DNA of 33,675 bases from Bacillota bacterium. GTDB taxonomy: Bacteria; Bacillota; Clostridia; Acetivibrionales; DSM-1351. The notes below the pieces were generated by a model. That model saw nothing but the letters and a program-made list of their open reading frames with translations, was not told the origin of the DNA and did no database searches. The stretch is taken from assembly GCA_023441625.1 (NCBI GenBank), contig JAEZOA010000103.1, forward strand, positions 1 to 33,675. The letters are read 5' to 3'. Of this stretch, positions 1 to 9,700 are shown piece after piece (positions within the stretch are counted from its first letter, which is position 1; every line of letters begins with the position of its first letter). Both the position numbers and the translations under genes were made by a program.

Positions 1-1188
1 TTATTTTATTCTCTTTGCTATTCTTTTAAGCATCTTTCCACCACCGTAATAGGCTGAATTATAAAACCCATTATTTTTTAAACGGTATTCAAATATATAA
101 TTTGGATTATTTGCTTCATATTCAGCAAAGCCGATATCAACGGCTATATTTTTACCTGCTGCAATCAGATCAGCTTGTTCTAGAGTAATGAATTGTATCT
201 GACATCCTAGCCTAGGTCCAGATGCAATAAAAGACTCCCATGTTTGTTCCTTTGTCTTAGGCGGATATAGACCTTCAAATTGCCTTACTGCAGTACCTAA
301 ATATGTATTCATACATTTCTTTAATCTATCACTTAACGAAACAGCTCTGACTATATCCTTTGATACTTCCCATGACGTTCCCATGTAATCGCCGAAATAT
401 GGAACGCAACCTCTAAGGTATACAATCTGCATTCTAACAGGAGGAAAAGCTGCAAATTCTTCATAAAATATTAGCTTATCCATCATTACAATAGCCTGTT
501 CTCTAGTCAACTGACCCAAAGGATTAAGTGTTATTTTTTTCTTGCTTTTAATACTCCTATCTGCTTCACTTGCATCACCATCTATTATATGCCTCAAAAA
601 CGCCAGATTTACAGCATCTCTAGCCCATGGTGCTGCTTTATCCAAATCAGTATATCTATCATAATAGTCATCAAACTCATCTGCATTAAAACGAGTAGAT
701 TCAGGGCTACCATAGCATGACAGCATAGTGGCAGCATCCTGTCTGGTAAGTAGCTTGTCTGGATCGAAAGTTGTGTCAGATGTTCCACTCACAAAACCCA
801 TTATGTATGCAAGCTTTACATCCTCACTTTGAGTGTCTTTAAAATTAAAATCTAACACCTTAACTTGCTTGAGTATGTTTTCCCTGGTTACAATTGTATC
901 AACAGTATAAAAATCCACATCACTTTCAGGCCTGTCAACACAATCTGATGTAATTCTTTGGCTCGAAAGTACTGTTTGTACAAGTAATGAGGCAAATTCC
1001 TCTCTTGTCATTACTTTTTGGTAGTTGTTACGGAGCCTTTCAGGCACAAGGTTATATTCTATTGCCCTTTCCACGTGGCTTTTTGCCCAGCTCGAAGGTG
1101 TTCCGCCAGTATCAGCAGCAAAACAACTACCATATGTACTCATTAAAATAGCAACACCTACAAAAATACTGATGATTCTTCTAATCAT
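1..1188 (-). CDS. SLH-domain surface protein, secreted
   Basis: The start chosen is the ATG at 1188, giving 395 residues beginning MIRRIISIFVG. GGAGG lies just upstream, while the ATG at 1215 lies inside the leader repeat without a site of its own. A basic and hydrophobic N-terminus ending near SCFAADTG reads as a signal peptide. Three S-layer-homology modules follow: one near residues 30-80 (SSWAKSHVERAIE, MTREEFASLL), one near 115-165 (FKDTQ, GFVSGTSDTTFDPDKLLTRQDAATML) and one near 180-245 (YTDLDKAAPWARDAV, LTREQAIVMMDKL). SLH modules anchor proteins to pyruvylated secondary wall polymers of the Gram-positive wall. The last ~130 residues match no domain I recognise and include several cysteines. 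The gene is alone on its transcript behind a ~370-nt repeat-rich leader. The SLH assignment is firm; the role of the C-terminal part is unknown. Confidence 0.85.
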   Translation of the reverse strand: MIRRIISIFVGVAILMSTYGSCFAADTGGTPSSWAKSHVERAIEYNLVPERLRNNYQKVMTREEFASLLVQTVLSSQRITSDCVDRPESDVDFYTVDTIVTRENILKQVKVLDFNFKDTQSEDVKLAYIMGFVSGTSDTTFDPDKLLTRQDAATMLSCYGSPESTRFNADEFDDYYDRYTDLDKAAPWARDAVNLAFLRHIIDGDASEADRSIKSKKKITLNPLGQLTREQAIVMMDKLIFYEEFAAFPPVRMQIVYLRGCVPYFGDYMGTSWEVSKDIVRAVSLSDRLKKCMNTYLGTAVRQFEGLYPPKTKEQTWESFIASGPRLGCQIQFITLEQADLIAAGKNIAVDIGFAEYEANNPNYIFEYRLKNNGFYNSAYYGGGKMLKRIAKRIK

Positions 1189-1476
1189 AATAACCTCCAT
1201 GCCAACCTTTGGCAAATATAGTAATGAAATTTATCATGGAGGTACGCGGTCAAATTATAACTGTATTTTACTTCTATCACGCTAACCTCCATGCCAACCT
1301 TTGGCGAATATAGTAATGAAATTTATCATGGAGGTACGCGATCAAATTATAACTGTATTTAATTTCTATCACGCTAACCTCCATGCCCACATTTGGCAAA
1401 TATAGTAATGAAATTTATCATGGAGGTACGCGGTTAAATTATAACTGTATTTTACTTCTATCACGCTAACCTCCAT
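1185..1476 (-). other. Ladder of three overlapping 35-codon leader ORFs
   Basis: Each 92-bp leader repeat carries an ATG (at 1476, 1384 and 1292) opening a 35-codon frame that starts MEVSVIE and contains the block AYLHDKFHYYI. Because 92 is not a multiple of three, each frame ends 13-15 nt into the next repeat, past the next ATG, so the ORFs overlap. The third stops on a TGA (1187-1185) that overlaps the ATG of the SLH gene as ATGA. AAAGG stands 5 nt before the ATGs at 1384 (partly changed), 1292 and 1476, and GAGGAG lies further upstream of the first. Differences between copies are mostly non-synonymous, so selection on the peptide is not shown. Their translation is inferred only. Confidence 0.3.
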
Positions 1477-1486
1477 GCCAACCTTT
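1191..1486. repeat. Tandem 92-bp repeats, three copies plus a 20-bp partial
   Basis: Copies run 1191-1282, 1283-1374 and 1375-1466, and a truncated fourth starts at 1467. The period is exactly 92 bp and copies differ at only a few positions. Each unit holds ACCTCCATG and CATGGAGGT arms plus the small hairpin GCCAA-CCT-TTGGC, altered in the third copy. The copy next to the gene supplies the gene's own Shine-Dalgarno. There are no unique spacers, so this is not a CRISPR array. Confidence 0.95.
1193..1477 (-). promoter_or_regulatory. Candidate alternating-hairpin 5' leader of the SLH gene
   Basis: On the transcript seven 9-nt arms alternate: CAUGGAGGU (plus-strand positions 1469, 1377, 1285, 1193) and its complement ACCUCCAUG (1419, 1327, 1235). 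The last arm contains the Shine-Dalgarno of the SLH gene. Pairing arms two by two from the 5' end leaves that last arm unpaired and the site open. Shifting by one register pairs 1193-1201 with 1235-1243 and closes it. The arms are seen directly; the switching role is inference. Confidence 0.4.
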
Positions 1487-1568
1487 TAACTCTCCTCTTG
1501 AATTTCGAAATTACTATACTCAAATTTTGTAATATTATGTTATAAACGCTAATTTATTCTTAAAACTA

Positions 1569-1597
1569 ATTATAATTTGAAAAATAAGATAATTCAA
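1569..1597 (-). promoter_or_regulatory. Promoter of the SLH gene
   Basis: On the minus strand TTGAAT (1597-1592) and TATAAT (1574-1569) are separated by exactly 17 bp, a near-consensus vegetative promoter. Transcription would begin near 1560, giving a leader of about 370 nt that runs through all the 92-bp repeats. Confidence 0.75.
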
Positions 1598-1644
1598 CCA
1601 ATATTTGTAGTTAATCCTTAACTATTTCCGCTAGAGGAGTATGA

Positions 1645-1678
1645 AAACAACGAAAGTTGGCAAGCCAACATTGCTTAT
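1645..1678 (-). repeat. 34-bp post-terminator element, copy 1
   Basis: 33 of 34 positions match 30894-30927 in the opposite strand orientation. The core GTTGGC-TT-GCCAAC is an inverted repeat. On the minus strand it begins 8 nt after the terminator stem of the H-NOX receptor gene. The second copy stands in the same relation to the asd terminator. Confidence 0.85.
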
Positions 1679-1680
1679 GT

Positions 1681-1726
1681 CAACAAAAAATATACGACCA
1701 CCTAAATAAGGGAAGTCGTATATTTT
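1681..1726 (-). terminator. Rho-independent terminator of the H-NOX receptor gene
   Basis: A perfect 12-bp stem (1687-1698 with 1715-1726, core AATATACGAC) encloses a 16-nt loop. On the minus strand it is followed by a run of T at 1690-1685. It lies just after the stop codon at 1735. Confidence 0.85.
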
Positions 1727-1734
1727 CCATTCCG

Positions 1735-3546
1735 TTATATAGTATACCTTCTTAATTCCTTCTTGTACATGTCCAACAGTTCTTCTAGCATTTGAATGTT
1801 CTGAACCAAATCCTTAATCTTATCAGAAAACTCAGTTACATTAGAGCTCATTTCCTCTGATGATGCTGAGTTTTCCTCAGCAATTGCCGCAAGTGAATGC
1901 ATATTTTCATTAATGCTAGACAACCTGGTTGTTTCTTCAGATAGCTGCTCAACAAGATTAGTAATTAAATTTGCAACCACTACAATTTGCTGAGTAGAGT
2001 TTCTGTTACCATTTAAGACATCCTCAAGTGTTTTATTACTCTCCTCTAACTGAGCAAATTGATCATTTATTTTCTCTACCAGTCCAGAAACCTGTCCAGT
2101 AAAGAGTAGCAGGCTATTGTTAATTATATTTACAGCGGATTTTGAATTTTCTGCTAATTTCCTAATTTCGTCTGAAACTACAGCAAAGCCCTTTCCAGCC
2201 TCCCCCGCTCTTGCAGCTTCAATAGCAGCATTAAGTGCCAGTAGATTAGTTTGGTCAGCAACACTGGCAACGGTAGTTACTATGTTCAATATTTCATTGA
2301 CCTGCTCTGACAATTGTACTCCATCTTTATTTACTTGTTCAAAATTGTTTCTGACATTAAGAAGCATGCTCGCAACTTTCTCTGTTTGTTCAAAGGAGCT
2401 TTCAAGTTCATTTACCGCTACTTCAAGATTACCTTTTCCCTCCGTTTGTTCAGAGGTAATTTTATTAATCTTCTCAATATTTGAATTTAAAATATAAACT
2501 GATTTTTCTGTTTCCTCTGCTTGATGTACCGCTCCATTGGCAACTTCATAAACCAAGGTTGATATTCCATCAGAAACAAACTCCATTTTAGAAGCAATTT
2601 CAGAAAAGGAAGAAGTAAATGAATACATATCATCGCTTCCACCCTTTAGGAAAAGGAAATCCTTGGTCATTGTATCCTTTAATACATTGATGCTATCTGC
2701 AATTTTTTCTGATTCATCTTTACACTTTAAAAGAACCTTTCCTGAAAAATCAAGATTTATAAGCTTTTTAAGCTCTTTTTCAAGAAAGCGCATAGGCTGC
2801 TGAGCCATTAAACCTGCCACTAGAGTCAATATAAAAATTGTTACAAAACTAATGCCATATTTTATAATTCCTTGTCCAGGAAATACAATTGCTAAAATTG
2901 CAGTTGATATAATTGACGGAAGCACACTATTTTTTAGAGGTATTGACTTCATGAAACCAAGGGATAGCAGCTGACTAAGTATAAATCTCTTAGGAGCTTC
3001 TCCTTGCTTTTCAAATTTAATCTTAACGCGAAGAAATTTATCCGTTCCCTCGATATCTCTTTGAATTTCACTGTATGTAAGCTTTTCATTAAAAAATGTT
3101 GCACTACCTTCCAAAAGTCCTAGAAAGTAGTCATACATTCCACGTCTTGAGGAATACTTTATTTCAATTTCATCTGATGACAATTCTTTCGCTATCAGCC
3201 TTGGAGGCTTTGCCCCAGGAATCATTTTTGTAAGCTGCGCATGTACATGATCCATCATCATCAAAAAACCTTTGAGGCTTGATCTTTCAAAAAAGGAAGG
3301 AAACCATTTTGAAAAGGATATTATGTTGCTTCGCCCAATTTCTCTCCACACCTGCTCTATTGGCTTTCCAATCAATTTCGCAGCAGAATTAATAACTGCA
3401 AGAATTGATGCATCTTCAATATCCTCCTTTGGATTTATAATTCTATCCTCAGCCCAAGAAGCACTCTTCAATGCATTAACAACAATATCCTTCCCATAAA
3501 GTGTTTCCATACTCTTTAACCAATTTGTTACAACTGTACCCTTCAT
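1735..3546 (-). CDS. H-NOX domain methyl-accepting chemotaxis protein
   Basis: 603 residues. Residues 1-185 are a haem NO/O2-binding (H-NOX) domain that aligns without gaps, by eye, to the Caldanaerobacter tengcongensis (Tt) domain: proximal haem ligand His102 (DHVHAQLTKM), Pro115, and the haem-propionate motif Tyr131-Ser133-Arg135 (YSSRR). The distal O2-stabilising set Trp9, Asn74 and Tyr140 is also present. Two hydrophobic segments (about 200-250) form the membrane anchor. The cytoplasmic signalling domain fills the rest, with the conserved hairpin tip QTNLLALNAAIEAARAGEAG and EIRKLAENS. It should bind O2 and perhaps NO at haem and signal through CheA/CheW to the flagellar motor; in Tt the same fusion is called Tar4. 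AAGGGGG precedes the ATG. Its own terminator follows, and the glucan synthase gene lies upstream on the same strand. Very sure of family; the physiological ligand is inferred. Confidence 0.95.
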   Translation of the reverse strand: MKGTVVTNWLKSMETLYGKDIVVNALKSASWAEDRIINPKEDIEDASILAVINSAAKLIGKPIEQVWREIGRSNIISFSKWFPSFFERSSLKGFLMMMDHVHAQLTKMIPGAKPPRLIAKELSSDEIEIKYSSRRGMYDYFLGLLEGSATFFNEKLTYSEIQRDIEGTDKFLRVKIKFEKQGEAPKRFILSQLLSLGFMKSIPLKNSVLPSIISTAILAIVFPGQGIIKYGISFVTIFILTLVAGLMAQQPMRFLEKELKKLINLDFSGKVLLKCKDESEKIADSINVLKDTMTKDFLFLKGGSDDMYSFTSSFSEIASKMEFVSDGISTLVYEVANGAVHQAEETEKSVYILNSNIEKINKITSEQTEGKGNLEVAVNELESSFEQTEKVASMLLNVRNNFEQVNKDGVQLSEQVNEILNIVTTVASVADQTNLLALNAAIEAARAGEAGKGFAVVSDEIRKLAENSKSAVNIINNSLLLFTGQVSGLVEKINDQFAQLEESNKTLEDVLNGNRNSTQQIVVVANLITNLVEQLSEETTRLSSINENMHSLAAIAEENSASSEEMSSNVTEFSDKIKDLVQNIQMLEELLDMYKKELRRYTI

Positions 3547-3661
3547 TGTTATCCCCCTTATACTGTCAAGAAATTTTAATAATTTTAAAATATTACAATT
3601 TGTGCTGAATTTGTAGTTATTTTAATCGACAACAGTATTTATTCTTCTAAAAAATTCCCCA

Positions 3662-3679
3662 TGTATATAATTATATACA
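3662..3679. promoter_or_regulatory. Perfect 18-bp palindrome upstream of the H-NOX receptor gene
   Basis: TGTATATAATTATATACA equals its own reverse complement. It sits about 115 bp before the receptor ATG, in the 188-bp gap after the glucan synthase gene. It could be an operator or the stem of a weak terminator for the upstream gene. I found no convincing -35/-10 pair to fix its position relative to a promoter. Confidence 0.4.
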
Positions 3680-3734
3680 ATTCTAAAAGAAATTAATATA
3701 ATCTTAAAAAATTTTTACCATACTACACACCAAG

Positions 3735-6700
3735 CTACATATAAACCTCAACCCTATGTGTTCTTCCATCATCAATGAGTTCTATTTTATTGGTTTCATA
3801 GGTTTTGTCGTCTACCTTTATTTGCTTTACTGTATTTCCACTACCTTGATTTTTAATTTGCAAAATATACACCGAGTCACCATATAAATATCTAACAGAA
3901 TATTCACTGAGTTTTTTAGGTATACACGGGTCTATTATTAAAGAGTTGCCTCTCTTCTTTATTCCGAGGAGCTGCTCTATCCCAACTCTATACATCCAGC
4001 CTGCAGCACCTGTGTACCAAGTCCAGCCACCTCTGCCTTCATTTGGATAAACTGCATATACATCAGCAGCCATTACATAGGGTTCTACTTTGTAGGTTAT
4101 ACATTCCATATCAGTCCTTGCATGGTTTATTGGATTTATCATATTAAAAAGCTCCCATGCACGTTCTCCATTTCCAAGCTGCGAGAATGCATATATAACC
4201 CAAGTAGCCGCATGAGTATACTGTCCTCCATTTTCTCTTACCCCTGGAAGATATCCTTTAATGTAGCCAGGATTCAGTTCGCTATCATAGAATGGTGGGG
4301 TAAGTAATTTTATTAATCCATTCTTTCTATCAATTAGATACTTTTCAAGAGCACTCATGGCTTCTTCAACTCTGCTACTCTTTGCAGCTTTTGAAATTGC
4401 TGCCCAGGATTGTGATAGAGAGTCAATCTTTCCTTCTTCATTTTTAATAGAGCCCAATGGAGTCCCATTATCAAAATAAGCTCTTCTATACCAGCTTCCA
4501 TCCCAGGCCTCTTTTTCAATTGCATCAATTATTCTAGTGGCATGAGCCTTATATGAATCGGCTCTTTCATTATCCCCCATGTGAATACAAATAGGAATCA
4601 TCTTTTGCAAAACACAATACAAAAACCATCCCAGCCATACACTTTCACCCTTTCCCTGAGCACCAATCAAGTTCATACCATCATTCCAGTCTCCACCACC
4701 CATTAATGGAATGCCATGAACACCAAATTTTAATCCTTTGTCTATTGCCTTTATACAGTGTTCATAAACCGAACCTTCCACATCAGCCACTTGTGGAATT
4801 TCATACCTCTCATGCTCATTGTCAGTTAATAAGTCAGACTTTAAATAGCTTTCATTTATATTTAAAATTTCATAATCTCCAGTGGCATTTATATAATCAC
4901 AAGTTACGTATGGTAACCAAAGCAGGTCATCTGAATATCTAGTTCTAATACCATTATTTTTCTGATTATGCCACCAATGCTGTACATCTCCCTCAATAAA
5001 CTGATGTCTGCAATGGAGAAATATTTGATTTTTTGTAATTTCAGGCAATGTATATACCATTGACATCACATCCTGTAATTGGTCGCGAAACCCAAAAGCA
5101 CCCCCCGCTTGATAGAACCCTGTTCTAGCCCAAATTCTGCAGGAGAGCACTTGATACTGAAGCCATCCATTAAGAAGAATATTCATGGATGAGTCAGGAG
5201 TATTAACCTGTATTTGCTTGAGCTTTTTATGCCAGCTTTCCTTTACTCTCTTTAATTCTCCCTGCACATAATTTATATCTCTGAATTTTGATATTTGAAC
5301 CTTTGAGCTTTCATTGCTATCTTGTCCAAATAAAAACACTATTTGCTTAGTAGCTTCAGGTAGAATATTCACATGTGTTTTAATTACAGCACAAGGGTCA
5401 AGACCTGCACCTACTGTCCCATTTAAATCTTTTTTCATACCCTGAGGCTGTGAAAAATTAAATTTTTCTCCTATGAATTCAAGTCTTTGTCCAGTATAGC
5501 TTATATTTTCTTCTGAGCATGAAAGAAATGCTAATAAACCTCTAAAGTCGGAGCTGTAAATATTTTCAATAAACAGAGCATTAAAATCGGCATCAAAGCT
5601 TGTAACAATATACGGTGAGGTCTGACTAGCCTCAATACCTAGCACAGGTCTCATGTAATATGCAATATCAAGAGAAACCTCTTTTTCTGTAGTATTTTTC
5701 AGCTTAACGACACTAATCTTCACATTGGAATTAACAGCAACAAACTGAACAAGCTCCTGTTCAAGGCCATGGCTTTTGTGTAAAAAGCTTGTATAACCAA
5801 AACCATGTCGTATAATATAAGGCTCGGGCTCCCTTACTGGTGAAGGAGTGCAAGTCCATGTATTATCACTTTCGGCATCATGTAAATATATAATTTCTGA
5901 AGGTATATCTAGTACTGGATCGTTAATCCAAGATGTTAGTTTATTTTGGTTACTATTTTGATGCCAGGTATATCCTCCTCCTGATTCTGTACACAAAAAT
6001 CCAAATTTATCGTTTGAGATAACATTAGCCCAAGGTGCAGGAGTGTTCATCCCCTCCTTTAAGCAAATTACATATTCATTTCCATCCTTTGAAAATCCAC
6101 CAATTCCGTTAAAGAACTGTAGATTATCTGCAATATTGGAGATATTCTCATCTCCAATAGGTTTATTACTGTCCCAATGCTGGTATTTTTGGTGGTATTC
6201 CTCATTAGCTGCTATTTTATCATTTCCTTGTTCAAACTCGTTTGTAGTTTGTTTCTCCTCAAAATTATTTTCCTCTTCAAGCAAGTCAGCAATGCCTCCA
6301 TCAGCATCAATTATAACCTTTGCACAAGCATATAAGAGATTCTTTTGCTCCAAATTCATTTGCTGAGCTTTCCTGATATATATTCCACCTCTTCTATCTA
6401 AATACTCACAGGAGCGTCCAGAAACAGTCATATCTCTAAGCATTTCAAAAATAGGCTGATTATAGGATTCTTCTTGAGTAATCAATAAAACCAGGTCAAA
6501 AGTTACTCCCTTAAACCTATAATAATCATGCAGTTTTAATACCCATTGAAGTTCTTCAAAGCTATCTCTGCTTTGAATTGTAAATAATACTATTGGTAAA
6601 TCGCCAGATATCCCAAAGGGCCACAGGTCAGCTTGGCTAAGTGTATTTTTCAGAAGGTATTCCGACTGTTCTCTTCTATCAATTCCATATAGGAGCTTAG

Positions 6701-9700
6701 GCAATAGTCTTAAATATGCCCTTTCATCACTAGCACTGATATTTATAAAGCCGGCTTCTACAATACTCCTAGTCCATGCCATCTCAATAACTCTCTCAGC
6801 TGCTGTAGCATCGCTATATTTTTCGAGAGTGCTTATTGCAATTTCCCTGGTATCACACGAGCCAATACAAAAGTTAACCACAGCACTATCTCCAGCATCA
6901 ATACTTACTCTAATTCTCAGACTAAAAATAGGGTCTAATACTGATCCTACAGAATTTGACAAGGGTTGATCTGGTTCCATTGCCTTAGGTGAAGCAAGAC
7001 TCCTTTTTCTACCTATAAACTCAGAACGGTCGGTTTCATATTCTATCCTACCCTGAACATCTCCATTAGTAGATACTGAATGATATCCCCAGGTAGTTTG
7101 CTTAACATCATCCCTTTTTCTTCTCATTGCAAGCAGCCCATTATACTCATTTATATATTCAGTTCTGACAAAAAGCTTACTAAAGGCAGGGTGAGCCAAA
7201 TCAGCTTCCGGCTGAGCAAGTACTACTTCCATATAGCTAGTAAGCTCAATTACTCTTTTTGAATTACTATGATTATAAATACTTACTCTTCTAATTTCTG
7301 TGTTATCCTCAGTGCTTATTATGACCTCCATATTTGTCTCAATGTTTCCTTCTCGACGAATGTACTCAGCCTTGTGTGGTGAGTATATTACCTTGTAAAA
7401 CTCTGGTTCAGTATTTGTAGGATTGTAGGTAGTTGACCAATAATCATTTGAGTTTACATTTTTTAGAAATATGAAGGCTCCACTACTTTGCATATAATCA
7501 TTTATCCATCTATATACAGCTACTCCATTACACCTTCCATAACCAGAGCCCTTTTCTGTGAGCGCTAAATTATAGTTACCATTTGTAAGGATGTGAATAT
7601 TGGGAATTGGCGTTACCTCTGAGTATTTTCTTATTACAGTTTCTTCATTATTTGCTTGTTTTCGTATTTCAAACGAAGGCTGCTCACTATACCCCTTAGA
7701 AATAGATACCTCTTCTGGGAATTTTTCTTGTAAAAGCGAATCAATAGCCTTAATTTGTGGATTTTCATGAAATCTGGTCTGCATTATATTTTCTTTAAAG
7801 AAATTTACAAAGGCTAACATGCTCATACCCTGATGGTGTACCATATAGCTTTTAACCAATAAACATTTTTGACCTTCATTAAGTCTTGAGCTTGTAAAAT
7901 CTACAGCCTCATATAAACCGTAGCTTCCCTCAGCTCCAAGCTGCTTTAGTCTTTTTATATTATCAAAGCACTCATTTGGTGCAATATCTATAGCCATAAC
8001 TGTAGCATAAGGAGCTATAACCAAATCATTTACCAATCCTCGCTTTAGTCCTAACTGCGGCACACCAAATGCCCTATACTGATAATTAAGTGATATATCA
8101 AAAGCATGGTAGCAGGATTCTGAAATTCCCCAGGGTATATTTCTGCTTAATCCATAGTTTATTTGGGTTTTGACTACAAACTCATAGGTTTTTTCTATAA
8201 GTGTATTAGGGTAGCTCTTTACCAGCAATCTTGGCATTAAATACTCAAACATTGTACCTGTCCAGGACACAAGACCTTTATTTCCATTTACTCTTATAAG
8301 CTTTCTTCCCAGCTTGAACCAATGCTGCTTTCCCACTTCACCCTTGGCTATTGCTAAAAGGCTAGTCTGCCTAGCCTCTGATGCAAAAAGGTCATAGTAT
8401 GATTTACTAGCATGCCCTTCATCAACATTAAAGCCTATGGTAAATAAATTTCTACTCTCATCAAATAAGCTTTTAAAGTGCATATTATCTACTAAGCCTT
8501 GAATTCTGTTTCTTAGCTTTTGAGCCCATACACTTACCTCTTGAATTTCTTTCAAGCCAAAAAATAGTCCTTCTCCATATTTCTCTAATTCTGTATGATA
8601 AGCATTAATTTGAGTTGCTAGTTTCTGAGTCCAATAGCCCATTTTATTTCTATTTATAAATTCATTCAGAGACTTTGATATTGCTTCAGCAAGAACGTTC
8701 AAGCTAATCTGAGCAAATTTTGTCTTAGCTATCTTCTCCTTTTCATTATCGTTAGCTATATTATTACTTTCCTGAACCAGCCCTTTTAGCCTCTCAATAT
8801 CAAAATAGGGCTTTTCTTTATTTATTTCTATGTTACATAGCTCTAATAAGTCAAAAAAACCATCTATCGCAGCTTCATCATAAATTGGTCTCTGCTCATA
8901 TTGTTGTAAGCCCTCTATCAGCAGCATTAAGTAACCTGCGAAATTACCGCTATCTACTGTAGATATAAATCTAGGCGACAGCACTTTTAGGGTTGTTGTA
9001 TTGTACCAATTAAAAAGATGTCCATTCCACTTTTCCATTTTTTCTATGGTATTAATTGTATTCTCAATTCTCTTTAACATTTCTAGTGTATTGATATAAC
9101 CCATGTCTCTAGCTGCTAAATTGGATACCAATAGCAGCCCTATATTAGTGGGAGATGTTCTATGAGCTGCTCCTTTGTATGGTTCAACTTGATAATTATC
9201 AGAAGGGAGGTAATTCTCTTCAGACCCTGCAAACTCATCAAAATAGCAATAGGTTTTTCTTGCCAGTAGCCTGAGTTCATTTAACGCTTCGCTGCTAAGC
9301 ACACCTTTTGGGCTACTAACGGGTTTGCTTATATAATAGGCAAGCCACGGTGCCAAAGCCCATAAAATAAAAGCAATTCCGCCAAACCAGATATACACTG
9401 TCCTAAAGCTTACGCAAAGCAACAGAATTACTGCCCCATATACAGGTGAAAACCACATTCTTCTGTAATAGCTAAGCAAATCGTTTTTGAGTGCCAGTTC
9501 CATATCAGCTGCTGTTACCCACTCAAGTAGGTTTTTCTTTGTTACAAATACACGCATTAAGGTTTTAGTAATTGCATTTGCCATTAAAAAGGCTTGGTAT
9601 GGTGCAAATGCCAGTATTAATCCAAGCTGTATAAGCATAGCCTTAATCCCGGTAATAATAGTGGTACTTCGCTTAGCGATATATATCCTATAGCTTCCTA

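Noticed and set aside
1025..1285. Plus-strand reading frame of 86 codons
   Set aside because: It lies opposite the SLH gene start and the repeats, has no ribosome site, and its sequence is explained by the minus-strand gene.
1191..1486. CRISPR-like array
   Set aside because: The units are contiguous 92-bp copies with no unique spacers and no cas genes near.
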